From: Lusitaniella coriacea LEGE 07157 | GTDB taxonomy: Bacteria > Cyanobacteriota > Cyanobacteriia > Cyanobacteriales > Spirulinaceae | NCBI RefSeq assembly: GCF_015207425.1 | Contig: NZ_JADEWZ010000003.1 | Location: 124,001-188,000, forward strand | Direction: 5' to 3' | DNA length: 64,000 nt | In this document: in pieces, positions 37,279-45,931 of the stretch | How the letters are laid out: every line of letters begins with the position of its first letter | How positions within the stretch are numbered: position 1 is the stretch's first letter | Position numbers and translations under genes: made by a program | The notes under the pieces: model-generated | Databases searched by the model: none | What the model was told of the DNA's origin: nothing | What the model saw: the letters and a program-made list of their open reading frames with translations, nothing else

Positions 37279-37360
37279 ACTTGGGGGTTTTGAGTACGGT
37301 ATTTAGCCCATTTTAAGGTTAAGTATTCACTTAAGAACCCCCAAGTTCATTTTTGGGTAA
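37279..37360 (+). terminator. Long hairpin after cpeA, possible terminator or processing site
   Basis: CTTGGGGGTTTT at 37280-37291 pairs with GAACCCCCAAG at 37335-37345 across a loop of about 43 bases, followed by a T-rich run. The right arm can instead pair with TTTTGGG just downstream (CCCAA...TTGGG). It lies between cpeBA and cpeYZ and could lower expression of the lyases compared with the abundant antenna proteins. The stem is seen; the role is inferred. Confidence 0.5.
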
Positions 37361-37469
37361 ACTCGATCGGCGATACACTTAAAGTTGCTACGATTTATCG
37401 AGTTTCCTCATCAAATGAGGTGCAAAGATTTTAAGCTTAAGACAAATAGGCAATAGGCAATAGAAAAAA

Positions 37470-38753
37470 ATGGATAAGCGCTTTGCCAACCTGTTTGGAT
37501 TAACAGAAGAAAAGGCAATTGCCGTACTCGATACGCCCCAAGATCGATTGGGAGAAGATGATTCTCGCTACATTGCAGCATCCCATTTAGCGAGTTGTCC
37601 TAGCGATCGCGCGATCGCGGCACTGACCAGAGCGATAGAAAATACAGAATCCTCCTTGGATAATCGCATCGTGCGGCGAAAGTCGATGGAGTCCCTGGGA
37701 CGATTGCAAGCAAAGTCTGCATTGCCCATCGTTCGCACGGGTTTAGCTGATGACGACTGCTACACCGTAGAAGTGGCAGCCTGGGCAATTGGTGAAATTG
37801 GCACTGAAGATGCAGAAATTCTCGAAGAAATCGCTCAATTATTGGAAAAACCGGAACAACTTTATCGCCCCATCATCCACGCTCTAGCTAAGTTAGATTA
37901 TCGACCCGCATTAGAGCGAATTCGCAAACACACCCATTCTGAAGACGAACCCACTGCAAGCGCCGCGATCGCGACGATTTGCCGCTTTACGGGGGATTAC
38001 AGCGCAATGGCTCGAGTCGTTGAGCTATTGCAACACTCCAGTGTTAATGCCCGACGCAGTTGCATCCAAGACCTGATCGACGCGAAGTATTATACTGCCC
38101 TTCCCAATATTGCCCGTTGTCCCGTTTCCGCCATCTTCCGCCTGCGCGCCATTCGCTTGCTAGCAGAAGCGGGTTTGAATTCGGGGGAACTGAGTTTTGA
38201 GGGGATTCAACCCAGTTTGGAAAAAGTGTTGCGCGATCGCCCCCAAGACATCGATCTCGTTCACGAATACGATCGTCCCCCAACCTTAGACTTCGCCATT
38301 GGCGAACTGTATCAAACGGATTTTGGGCGCTGCTATTTGGCAAGCCAAACTTTAATAGAGAAGTATCCGAACGAAGCGCCAGACGCATTACTGGCAACTT
38401 ATGCCAAAGAAGCCCACAACGATTATGGCGCTCACTACCACGTCATGAAACTGCTCGGTTGGCTGCGACACGCTCCCGCCTACGATCTCTTGGTGAAAGC
38501 CCTACACAACCCAGCACCTCAGTTTCGCAAGTCTCGGATTGCTGCCGCGATCGCGCTGGGAGAATTGGGGGAACCTCGCGCCATCCCCGAACTGAAAACC
38601 TGTTTGGCAACAAAAATATGGGATCTTAAGTATGCCGCTTTGATGGCACTCGAACAATTGGGAGATTTGCGCGATCGCGCACTCGTCACGAACGACCCAG
38701 ATTTTTTAGTGCGTGCCAAAGTTAAAACCCTACCCAACACCGTAGAACAATAA
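37470..38753 (+). CDS. cpeY: Phycoerythrobilin lyase CpeY (HEAT-repeat, E/F-type)
   Basis: A 427-residue HEAT/armadillo-repeat protein (repeats such as AAIALGELGEPRAIPELKTCL and VAAWAIGEIGTEDAEILEEI). It belongs to the CpcE/CpcF lyase superfamily, and size plus place after cpeBA identify CpeY. Known biology: in other cyanobacteria CpeY attaches phycoerythrobilin to Cys82 of CpeA and works better with CpeZ. The gene starts 231 bp after cpeA with only 4 bp to cpeZ, so cpeY and cpeZ are translated as a pair. Confidence 0.93.
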   Translation: MDKRFANLFGLTEEKAIAVLDTPQDRLGEDDSRYIAASHLASCPSDRAIAALTRAIENTESSLDNRIVRRKSMESLGRLQAKSALPIVRTGLADDDCYTVEVAAWAIGEIGTEDAEILEEIAQLLEKPEQLYRPIIHALAKLDYRPALERIRKHTHSEDEPTASAAIATICRFTGDYSAMARVVELLQHSSVNARRSCIQDLIDAKYYTALPNIARCPVSAIFRLRAIRLLAEAGLNSGELSFEGIQPSLEKVLRDRPQDIDLVHEYDRPPTLDFAIGELYQTDFGRCYLASQTLIEKYPNEAPDALLATYAKEAHNDYGAHYHVMKLLGWLRHAPAYDLLVKALHNPAPQFRKSRIAAAIALGELGEPRAIPELKTCLATKIWDLKYAALMALEQLGDLRDRALVTNDPDFLVRAKVKTLPNTVEQ

Positions 38754-38757
38754 ATCC

Positions 38758-39378
38758 ATGACAACCGATTCTCTCTTTGAACAACTCAAACATCCCAATC
38801 CTCATATGCGATCGCGCGCTATGTGGGAACTGGCAGACAATGCTGATGAAACGATGATTTCTCGACTTATGGCAAACCTGGGAGAAGAAGATGTGGTCTA
38901 CCGTCGAGCCTCTGTTAAGACCCTGGGCGCGATCGGAATTGATACGGTGTCGCCACTGATTGAATCCCTACTGAATAGCGACAATGTGACCGTTCGGGGG
39001 AGTTGCGCCAAAGCACTGGCACAAATTGCCGTTAACCATCCCGATACTCCTTTTCCCCCCGAAGGCATTGCCGGTTTAAAAACAGCCCTAAATGACGCTA
39101 ATCCCGTTGTAAATATTGCTGCTGCAATGGCATTGGGTGAAATTGGTAGTCCCGCTTTAGAGGCATTGAAAGATACCTTAGAAACAACGGATAATGTTGC
39201 CCTAGCCGTTGCCATTGTCAATGCACTTGCGGCAGTGGGGAACGATCGCGCGGCGGAAATTCTCGCAACCTTAACAGAAGGCGAATCGGTGGATAGTTAC
39301 GTGCGCGAGATGGCAACCAGCGCCTTGTCTCGCCTGGAATTGGTGAGTACCTATAAGCGCCCTAAATCTAACCAATAA
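38758..39378 (+). CDS. cpeZ: Phycoerythrin lyase partner/chaperone CpeZ
   Basis: A 206-residue HEAT-repeat protein (RASVKTLGAIGIDTVSPLIE, AAAMALGEIGSPALEALK) directly after cpeY with a 4-bp gap. Length, order and repeats identify CpeZ, a member of the E/F lyase family shown elsewhere to act with CpeY and as a chaperone-like factor for phycoerythrin beta bilin attachment. Last gene of the cpe group; a repeat element follows its stop. Confidence 0.92.
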   Translation: MTTDSLFEQLKHPNPHMRSRAMWELADNADETMISRLMANLGEEDVVYRRASVKTLGAIGIDTVSPLIESLLNSDNVTVRGSCAKALAQIAVNHPDTPFPPEGIAGLKTALNDANPVVNIAAAMALGEIGSPALEALKDTLETTDNVALAVAIVNALAAVGNDRAAEILATLTEGESVDSYVREMATSALSRLELVSTYKRPKSNQ

Positions 39379-39386
39379 ATTGTCCT

Positions 39387-39434
39387 ACTGGTTTGTCAGT
39401 TTTCAATTTGTGGGTCAATTCTTTCTCCGCGTCT
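39387..39434 (+). repeat. 48-bp dispersed repeat (copy 1), after cpeZ
   Basis: Matches 48373-48420 at 42 of 48 bases in my alignment, in the same orientation. Both copies start within a few bases of a stop codon (cpeZ here; the coiled-coil membrane protein gene there). Further right, at 39462-39490, there is a CACTGAGCGTGTCGAAGTG motif, a type I recall as a frequent cyanobacterial intergenic repeat. Confidence 0.8.
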
Positions 39435-39595
39435 CCCATTCCCCGTGTCACTGTATCTCCCGGTCACTGAGCGTGTCGAAGTGCCGTGTCATCAAAAGCG
39501 TCACCCTAAGTCACAATTTAAATGCACAACAGCTTACTTTATCTCCCCTTCTCTTCTCCAACTTCCCCAGCTTCCCCGGCTTCCCGTCTTAGCAA

Positions 39596-40453
39596 TTAAC
39601 CCTTAACTCCACTTCCCGCATTGGTGGGAATAATGTAGCGCTGAACAAAGGCAAACAGCAACAGAACGGGAGCAATAGAAATAACCGAACCCGCAGCAAG
39701 TAAACGCCAGTCGAGGGAAAAAGTGCTGGCTAGGGCAGCCACACCAAGGGGTAGGGTATAGTAATCTGGGCGATCGGTGACGATTAAAGGCCAAAGAAAG
39801 TCGCTCCAAGAGCCAATAAACACGAAAATAGCGAGGGTTGTGAGGGCGGGACGAACCGCAGGGAGCATGATGTGCCACCATAACCCTAATTCAGAGCAAC
39901 CATCCATACGAGCCGCTTCCTCAAGTTCTTTGGGTACGCCTTGAAAGGCTTGGCGCAGCAAGAAAATGCCAAAGGCGGAGGCTAAACTGGGGAAAATAAT
40001 GCCGAGGTAGGTGTTTTTGAGTCCTAGCTGCACGATGAGGACGTAGAGAGGGATCATGACGATCTGAAAGGGAATCATCAGTGTGGAGACAATAAGCGCA
40101 AAGATAAGATCGCGCCCTCTAAATTCCAAACGAGCAAGGGGATAGGCAGCAAGGGAGCAAAATAGCAGGTTGAAGGCAACGCTGAGTAGGGCAACAAAGA
40201 CACTATTAAAGATATAGCGTCCGAAGGGGACGGTTTCCCAAACGGCGAGAAAGTTGTTGAAGGTGGGGTGCTGGGGGAAGATTTGGGGAGGAAAGCTGAA
40301 GATATTTTCTTCGGGGGATTTGAGTGCTGTTCCAATCAACCAAAATAGGGGAAATAACATGACTAGCGCGATCGCGCCCAAAAATAAATACATCCCCAAT
40401 GCTTTTAATCGGGGATTGCGCAGGATAGCTCTGAATCGTTGGTTATCAAGCAT
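39596..40453 (-). CDS. Carbohydrate ABC transporter permease (MalG-type)
   Basis: A 285-residue inner-membrane permease with about six membrane segments. The start ATG 40453 is chosen: the frame is open upstream to 40615, but that part overlaps the next gene and reads as its antisense shadow. The binding-protein-dependent transport motif EEAARMDGCSELGLWWHIMLPAVRPAL (split here as EEAARMDGCSELG and LPAVRPAL) is the coupling loop for the ATPase. Relatives import oligosaccharides or glycerol phosphate. The MalF-type partner, binding protein and ATPase are not adjacent. Overlaps the stop of the cyclo-ligase gene by 8 bp. Confidence 0.93.
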   Translation of the reverse strand: MLDNQRFRAILRNPRLKALGMYLFLGAIALVMLFPLFWLIGTALKSPEENIFSFPPQIFPQHPTFNNFLAVWETVPFGRYIFNSVFVALLSVAFNLLFCSLAAYPLARLEFRGRDLIFALIVSTLMIPFQIVMIPLYVLIVQLGLKNTYLGIIFPSLASAFGIFLLRQAFQGVPKELEEAARMDGCSELGLWWHIMLPAVRPALTTLAIFVFIGSWSDFLWPLIVTDRPDYYTLPLGVAALASTFSLDWRLLAAGSVISIAPVLLLFAFVQRYIIPTNAGSGVKG

Positions 40454-41003
40454 CGAACATCTCCCAGCCTTCTTCGGTACAAACGCCCTGCAACGGACAA
40501 TCCCAATCTTCAACGGGCAGTTTGCGAACGAGGGCAAAGTTAAAAATAATCCCAATTCTCGGTTGAGATGACCATTCTTGCAACTGAAACATTCGGTCGT
40601 AAAAGCCGCCGCCATACCCTAAACGATAGCCCGCGCGATCGCAAGCCACCGCAGGAACAAGGATTAAATTGACTTCCTGGGGTTTTATAAGTGGTGCATT
40701 GAGTGTAGGCTCAAAAATGCCGTAACTTCCTTTTTGCAAGGGTTCTCCCGGCTTCCAGCAATGCCAGACGAGCGATCGCGCGTCGCATCGCGGCAACCCC
40801 CAAATCTTATCGTCACGGACAAATAAAGAACTTAAATCCAGTTCCTGGCGAAAACTTTGATACGCAAGAATCGTTTTCGATTCAGTCCATAAAGGCAATG
40901 TTTGCAAATGGGCGCAAAGACGATTGCTCTTTTCCCGTACAAGGTTTGAAGAGAGGGCTTTTCGCCGTTCTAGAATTTGGCGACGCAATTGGGTTTTATT
41001 CAT
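40446..41003 (-). CDS. 5-formyltetrahydrofolate cyclo-ligase
   Basis: A 185-residue enzyme that converts 5-formyl-THF to 5,10-methenyl-THF with ATP. The family pattern is clear: MNKTQLRRQILERRKAL at the N-terminus, LILVPAVACDRAGYRLGYGGGFYDR (given here in part: VPAVACDRAGYRLG and GYGGGFYDR) as the nucleotide/folate site near the end. Length is normal. Its last bases overlap the start of the ABC permease gene, so the two are translated in series although functionally unrelated. Confidence 0.95.
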   Translation of the reverse strand: MNKTQLRRQILERRKALSSNLVREKSNRLCAHLQTLPLWTESKTILAYQSFRQELDLSSLFVRDDKIWGLPRCDARSLVWHCWKPGEPLQKGSYGIFEPTLNAPLIKPQEVNLILVPAVACDRAGYRLGYGGGFYDRMFQLQEWSSQPRIGIIFNFALVRKLPVEDWDCPLQGVCTEEGWEMFDA

Positions 41004-41027
41004 GAATTACGCCTAATGTGAATTAGA
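41004..41027 (+). repeat. Short copy of the dispersed CGCCTAATGTGAATT repeat
   Basis: GAATTACGCCTAATGTGAATT right after the cyclo-ligase start, matching the first module of the composite repeats at 61964-62048, 63261-63309 and (inverted) 33982-34002. Confidence 0.7.
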
Positions 41028-41059
41028 GTCACCAAACCCGCATTCTACTGTATTATCTC

Positions 41060-41083
41060 CCCTCTCCCAAAATTGGGAGAGGG
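41060..41083. repeat. Perfect palindromic repeat CCCTCTCCCAA/TTGGGAGAGGG
   Basis: An 11-bp inverted repeat with two bases between the arms, making a 24-bp palindrome. I recall this kind of palindrome as widespread in cyanobacterial intergenic DNA. It lies between the cyclo-ligase promoter region and the ferredoxin terminator. Confidence 0.85.
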
Positions 41084-41122
41084 CTTACAGGGCTTCTGGG
41101 TAATACACATTAAGCATAAATT

Positions 41123-41153
41123 AAAAACAGGGACCCAGAATGGATGCCCCTGC
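41123..41153 (-). terminator. Probable terminator of the ferredoxin gene
   Basis: On the minus strand CAGGGGCATCC, a short loop, and GGGTCCCTG form an imperfect stem followed by TTTTTAA, about 70 bp after the petF stop. Confidence 0.65.
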
Positions 41154-41222
41154 TTTAAAAAGCTTCTAACCTGAATTATTTAGGATTTTTCAATCCTTCA
41201 AACACTGACGAACGAGAAGGAC

Positions 41223-41522
41223 TTAGTACAGTTCTTCTTCCTGGTGAGTCATGATGGTGCAGTCGGAGGTGGGGTAAGCTACGCAAGTTAAAACATAACC
41301 AGCTTCGATCTGATCGTCATCGAGGAAAGATTGATCGGATTGGTCAACAGTTCCTGCGGTGATTTTACCTGCACAAGTGGAGCAAGCACCAGCGCGGCAG
41401 GAGTAAGGAAGATCGATTCCTTGCTCTTCTGCTGCGTCGAGAATATATTCGTCATCGGGAACTTCGATGGTTGTGTTCAGCCCTTCTGCTTCGCTAACCA
41501 AGGTAACTTTATAGCTTGCCAT
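41223..41522 (-). CDS. petF: [2Fe-2S] plant-type ferredoxin
   Basis: A 99-residue ferredoxin that takes electrons from photosystem I and gives them to FNR, nitrogen and sulfur assimilation and thioredoxin reductase. The four cluster cysteines are in the canonical spacing: [11 protein letters not shown] (three) and LTCVAYP (fourth), with acidic residues ([13 protein letters not shown] tail) for partner binding. The ATG at 41522 gives the normal [10 protein letters not shown] start; the longer frame to 41603 is not family-like. Single gene with its own terminator. Confidence 0.97.
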   Translation of the reverse strand: MASYKVTLVSEAEGLNTTIEVPDDEYILDAAEEQGIDLPYSCRAGACSTCAGKITAGTVDQSDQSFLDDDQIEAGYVLTCVAYPTSDCTIMTHQEEELY

Positions 41523-41873
41523 TAAGTGTCTCCTCTTCTTAAAAATGATCGGTCTGCGGCTTACTGACAGGCAAGAGATTTTGCTCTTCCAAGTAAGCTT
41601 CAACTTTGATACTACGGGAAAAATTTCCTTTGTTTAACGCGCATTAGTAATGAGATTCTTAATCAATCTTAAAATAAGATTACCTTATGTTTAATTTGAT
41701 TGCAAGTTTGAGGTAAATGTAAGCCACAAGACAACTCGTAACGCCATAAACAAGAAGGTTTCTCGGTTTTTTTTGACTTACCTTTTTTTAACTGTATTCC
41801 TCGTATTTCTATATAATTTAAGATTATAGAAAAGATAAACTTTAATAGGGAAAGAGAAATTTCTCAACATCGA
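41523..41873. other. 351-bp A+T-rich region between petF and the oxidoreductase gene
   Basis: Divergent promoter region: petF reads left, the oxidoreductase right. No gene or known RNA seen. A GAGGAGAC ribosome-binding site for petF lies just outside its start (minus strand, 41527-41534). Confidence 0.5.
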
Positions 41874-42875
41874 ATGACTCAATTAAAAACCGCCACTCCT
41901 TTTTCTTCTTCCCCCATCCAAGTTGGACTGGTTGGGACGGGTTATGCTGCAACGCGCAGAGCAGAAGCCTTCCAAGAAGACGATCGCGCGCAACTTGTCG
42001 CTGTTGTCGGTCATACTCCAGAAAAAACCGCTCAATTTTGTCAAACGTACAATGTCGAACGGTGCGAGAGTTGGCAAAAATTAGTTGAGGATCGGCGTTT
42101 AGAAGCGATCGCGATCGCGTCAATCAATCGAGATCGGGGCGCGATCGCGCGATCCGCCCTTGAAGCCGGAAAACACGTTATTGTCGAATACCCCCTCTCC
42201 CTCGACCCCGCAGAAGCCTCTGACCTCATCGAACTCGCCAAAGATCGCGGTAAACTCCTCCACATCGAACACATCGAACTCTTGGGGGGCTTACATCAAG
42301 CCCTGCGTCAAGCCCTGCCCGCGATCGGCAACATCTTCTACGCCCGCTACACCACCATCTCCTCCAAGCACCCCGCCCCGCGACGCTGGAGTTACAATCA
42401 TCACCTCTTTGGGTTTCCCCTCTCTGCTGCCCTTTCCCGCGTTCATCGCTTCACCGACCTCTTTGGCACAGTCGCATCCGTCAGTTGCCAAGCCCGATTT
42501 TGGGACACTTCCGACGGCTACTACTCCGCTTGCCTCTGCGACGCACAGTTACGCTTCCACAACGACTTAATCGCCGATATTACCTACGGGAAAGGAGATT
42601 GTTTCTGGAGGTCAGAGCGAACCTTTGAACTGCACGGCGATCGCGGAACCCTCATTTTCGACACGCAACAAGGAACCTTAATCCGAGGAGACGAAACAAC
42701 CCCCATCGAAGTCGGTTCTCGCCGAGGACTCTTCGCCAAAGACACCACCCTTGCCCTCGATGCCATCATCAATGGAAAACCCCTCTACATCTCGCCCCAA
42801 GCCAGCGCCTATGCCCTGAAAGTCGCAGATGCCGCACGAATTTCCGCAGAAACAGGGCAAACCTACGAATTATAA
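41874..42875 (+). CDS. Gfo/Idh/MocA family oxidoreductase
   Basis: A 333-residue NAD(P)-dependent enzyme. The N-terminal Rossmann fold has VGLVGTGYAATRRAEAF and VIVEYPLSLDPAEA with the Lys before it (GKHVIVEYP, in place of the usual EKP), and the C-terminal alpha/beta domain has FELHGDRGTLIFD. Members oxidise or reduce sugars, inositols or related compounds; the substrate here is not predictable. The catalytic Lys of the usual EKP motif is replaced by Tyr in EYP, which may change chemistry. ATG 41874 is the start. It is the last ordinary gene before the accessory island. Confidence 0.88.
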   Translation: MTQLKTATPFSSSPIQVGLVGTGYAATRRAEAFQEDDRAQLVAVVGHTPEKTAQFCQTYNVERCESWQKLVEDRRLEAIAIASINRDRGAIARSALEAGKHVIVEYPLSLDPAEASDLIELAKDRGKLLHIEHIELLGGLHQALRQALPAIGNIFYARYTTISSKHPAPRRWSYNHHLFGFPLSAALSRVHRFTDLFGTVASVSCQARFWDTSDGYYSACLCDAQLRFHNDLIADITYGKGDCFWRSERTFELHGDRGTLIFDTQQGTLIRGDETTPIEVGSRRGLFAKDTTLALDAIINGKPLYISPQASAYALKVADAARISAETGQTYEL

Positions 42876-42983
42876 ATGTAAGAGTACCCTAACGGGACTT
42901 TAGCAAAATTCAATTGAATGCAGTCCTGACGATTCGGGAGAATCTGCGTAGAATAGAGCCAGTACCGCTCGTTTCAGCGCGGC

Positions 42984-43229
42984 ATGACCCAACCTGATTT
43001 TTCAATCTACCTGCAATCCATCTGCGAGAACGACAAGTATCGACGCTGGTGGAGTCTTTACACCGTCACCAATGTTGAGGGCAAGATTCGCGACGAATCC
43101 CAGTTTTCGCCCTTTGATTTTGGCTTGATGGTGGAACGGGTTGTACCGCAAGAGAAAGAAAAAACCGAGCGATTGTCTGTCCTAAAAGGGATTTGTATGG
43201 AAATTTTGATCTTTCTCTACACATTCTGA
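42984..43229 (+). pseudogene. Truncated N-terminus of a NACHT-type NTPase
   Basis: An 81-residue frame. Residues 1-70 (QPDFSIYLQSICENDKYRRW, SLYTVTNVEGKI, FDFGLMVERV and ERLSVLKGI) match, from memory, the opening of large cyanobacterial NACHT proteins that then continue into a P-loop preceded by a GKPGSGKST-like motif. Here the homology stops at about 43195, and the frame ends after a few unrelated residues. The rest of the gene (normally more than 500 residues) is gone. Its end overlaps the stop region of the convergent TPR gene, so it marks the left junction of the island. This is seen in the sequence; the family match is recalled and not computed. Confidence 0.65.
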
Positions 43230-44546
43230 GCAAGGACAGCAATTGAGAATCAAGCCAGATTTATATCTTCTGACGTGTCGGAATTTAATTTTATAGTAAG
43301 CTCCAAGTCCATACAAGCCTATTGCAAATTTGTATCCTACAGACAAAGATTTTAATCCCAACAAGCTACGAAATTCATGAGAATAAATAATTTTTGATAG
43401 TGTTTTTATTGACAAAATAAGTTTGATTTTTCTTGTGTATAGTTGCAGCAATCTTATTAGTGACTCCAAATAACCTCGATTATATCCAGTTTCTTGTGCT
43501 AATCTTGCTGCTTCTCTAATTTGTTTTTCTTTTTTATAAAAAACTTCTTGAGAGGTTAAAGATGTTTCCGAACCTCGACCAATTAAATTTGCTAATGCTA
43601 AACTTACTTGAACTTTTCCCGATTGACTACCACAATCCGAGAAAATCTTAAAACTTCTATCATAATGATACTTTGCATTTTTAATTAATCGACAAGTTTC
43701 AAGTATTTGTCCCATCCTCAAGTGATAAAAAGCAGTTGCACCTACATCTAAAACCAAGTTGTGTCGCTTACAGTTCATTTCGATGAGCTTTTGTGCCTCA
43801 ATATAAAATTGAGCAGCTTTAACAAAGTCATATTCTGCAAGATGAACTCGACCTAAATAGTGCGTACCAGTACTTAAAAGCCTTAAGCACATACCTGATT
43901 CTTGCAAATCATAAATATCTTCAAACTTTGCTTTTGCTTTTTTAAGATATTTTTTTGCCTTTAAGAAATCGAAGCGATAAAAATGATATTTCCCAAGCCC
44001 CAACCATATTTTAGCTAATTCAATGTCTGTGTTTGAAGTTTCCAAGCTCAGATGTTTGCACTTATCTAAGCATTTTTTCATTTTTTTGTATTTACTATTA
44101 TTTTCATGGTACGCTGCTAAATATAGAATACTGTTTAATTTTTCTTGCTTATTCTTTGATAAATTTACTGCCTGCTGCAAATCACTTTCAGCTTCAACAA
44201 CACGAACATTCAAAGATTGATCGCATTTGTATTTTGCTATATATAATTTCGCAGGAATCTCTTCTTGAAATTCGCTATACTTATCAAGCAATTGTATAAT
44301 TTTTCTTAGCCACTCTAATGTTCTATTTGTTTGTATTGCTTTGTTTGCAAATTTATTTATTAGAAGAAAGCATTTGTGCAAGTTTTTTTGATCATTCAAA
44401 TTATTTTCTATGCATCGTATAACATGAGCTAATTCAATACCAGCTTCAGATGTTTGAATTAGACTATCTAAGGGCTTAGAGTAACAATCTCTTCGATTTT
44501 TCAATCTATCCCTAAGTCTTTTTGTTTTCTCATGATCTCTAAGCAT
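43182..44546 (-). CDS. TPR-like helical repeat protein, partner of the NB-ARC ATPase
   Basis: A 454-residue protein built from helix-turn-helix repeats of TPR type (AKIWLGLGKYHFYRFDFLKA, LRMGQILETCRLIKNAKYHYD, VQVSLALANLIGRG and others) over almost the whole length. It has no signal peptide or catalytic motif. The C-terminus has a Cys cluster, NCCPCSECV, that could bind metal. It begins 6 bp after the NB-ARC gene stop, so the two are translationally linked. In known STAND proteins the TPR/WD repeats sit in the same chain as the NTPase and sense the trigger, so this looks like a separated sensor. A+T-rich and without HIP1 sites, unlike the flanks. Exact role unknown. Confidence 0.78.
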   Translation of the reverse strand: MLRDHEKTKRLRDRLKNRRDCYSKPLDSLIQTSEAGIELAHVIRCIENNLNDQKNLHKCFLLINKFANKAIQTNRTLEWLRKIIQLLDKYSEFQEEIPAKLYIAKYKCDQSLNVRVVEAESDLQQAVNLSKNKQEKLNSILYLAAYHENNSKYKKMKKCLDKCKHLSLETSNTDIELAKIWLGLGKYHFYRFDFLKAKKYLKKAKAKFEDIYDLQESGMCLRLLSTGTHYLGRVHLAEYDFVKAAQFYIEAQKLIEMNCKRHNLVLDVGATAFYHLRMGQILETCRLIKNAKYHYDRSFKIFSDCGSQSGKVQVSLALANLIGRGSETSLTSQEVFYKKEKQIREAARLAQETGYNRGYLESLIRLLQLYTRKIKLILSIKTLSKIIYSHEFRSLLGLKSLSVGYKFAIGLYGLGAYYKIKFRHVRRYKSGLILNCCPCSECVEKDQNFHTNPF

Positions 44547-44552
44547 AGAAAA

Positions 44553-45908
44553 TTAAATCTCAAAATTTCTTATGAATTCATACAACAAATTATGAATTAA
44601 GTAACGAGGCTCACCAGTCAAGCTATTAATACTTTGGAGTAAAGAATACTCAAGGCATTCTCTAATTGCACTTTTAAATTCTTGATCATCTAAACCAGCA
44701 GTTTCCTGAAGTAGGTGACGTTCAAGGGGAGTATTTGAATCTAAAGCAGTCATAGCCCTTAAAACTAACCAGGCATTTTCTGAAATAGAACTCAGGAACT
44801 CAGCATAGAGAAAATCGTAGAGTTCTTTTTGTTGATAAAGAGCTTGAAAAATTTCGTGTAGAGGAGAGTCATCAAGAGCAATTAAATTAATCAGCAGTAA
44901 TACAGTTAATGGAATACCATTAGATACATTAAAAATCGGATTCAAGTCTGAATCTGAAGCTTCACGAATTCGTTTTATATGAGATCCTTTGTATCTAATT
45001 AATTCTAAAGTTGCTAATAAACTGATACCATTTATTTCTAACTCTCTCACTTCTGTAGTTAATTTTTGTATTTTGGTTCTAGACGTAAAGATGATTTTAC
45101 TTGGTCTTAAATTATCAACTTGACTATAAGGATTGAATTTTTTTAGAACGCTTGCATGATCCTCAAGAGTTTCTAGATTATCTATTACAATCAAATATCG
45201 ATCGGTATTAAGAACTGATTTTAGAGTAAAAAAGTGGTCTTTTATAGTACTAGGTAAGTTGACCTCTAGCTGTTCTGCAATATCATATATCAAGCTATCA
45301 ACATTAAGTCTTGAGCCATAGCTGATTTGAGAACTGCTTGCGATCTGAAAGCAGGTAGTTTTCGCAGTTACCCAGGCTATCTTATAAAAACCAGCATTAA
45401 CTGCATACTCTCTAACCAGCTTTTCTGCAATAGAGGTTTTTCCAACTCCTCCTACACCAACGATACTTATCAACCAACTTCCTTCCGCATCTTGCAAATA
45501 TCCCTGCAATTGAGTTAAATATTTTTCTATTCCAAAAAGCTTTTCTTTAGAGATATTCGCTCTTTCTCTTAAAACTTGTTCGATATTTTCTTGAATAATT
45601 ACCTGATTATGTGCGTTTTCGTTATAAACAACTTTTCTCCAGTCTAACGCTAAGACTTTGCAGTATGCTTTGAAAGCTTTTGCATTGATAGGGTTAGTTC
45701 TATATAAAAAACGTCTCCAAGTCCCGCCAGAAATACCTTTTTCATACTCAACTTCTTGATCGTTTTGTTCCTTTTGCCATGCTGGATTGAGAATTTTGCT
45801 AGCTTCCTTAAGCCATCGGTCGTCCTCAACCGTCCATCCTTTACTCTCTCTAGCTTGTTTTATATTGTCTAGACCTTCTTTTGAGGCTATTAGTGTATCG
45901 CCTGACAT
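44553..45908 (-). CDS. STAND-family NB-ARC ATPase with N-terminal HTH-like domain
   Basis: A 451-residue protein. Residues 1-95 resemble the XRE-like N-terminal domain of cyanobacterial NB-ARC/NACHT proteins (EGLDNIKQARESKGW, then FKAYCKVLALDWRKVV), with an insertion. The NB-ARC region follows: P-loop GVGGVGKTSI at 151-160, the strand/Walker B YLIVIDNLE at 238-246, SKIIFTSRT at 270-277 (sensor-1-like Arg) and the GLPL-like NGIPLTVLLL at 330. A winged-helix part ends the chain. No effector nuclease, protease or TIR domain is visible, and its TPR partner is the next gene. STAND ATPases switch to oligomers on ligand sensing in plant, animal and bacterial defence. First gene of a two-gene leftward operon, divergent from the vWA operon. 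Confidence 0.87.
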   Translation of the reverse strand: MSGDTLIASKEGLDNIKQARESKGWTVEDDRWLKEASKILNPAWQKEQNDQEVEYEKGISGGTWRRFLYRTNPINAKAFKAYCKVLALDWRKVVYNENAHNQVIIQENIEQVLRERANISKEKLFGIEKYLTQLQGYLQDAEGSWLISIVGVGGVGKTSIAEKLVREYAVNAGFYKIAWVTAKTTCFQIASSSQISYGSRLNVDSLIYDIAEQLEVNLPSTIKDHFFTLKSVLNTDRYLIVIDNLETLEDHASVLKKFNPYSQVDNLRPSKIIFTSRTKIQKLTTEVRELEINGISLLATLELIRYKGSHIKRIREASDSDLNPIFNVSNGIPLTVLLLINLIALDDSPLHEIFQALYQQKELYDFLYAEFLSSISENAWLVLRAMTALDSNTPLERHLLQETAGLDDQEFKSAIRECLEYSLLQSINSLTGEPRYLIHNLLYEFIRNFEI

Positions 45909-45931
45909 ACTCTATATATCGAAAACTGTCA

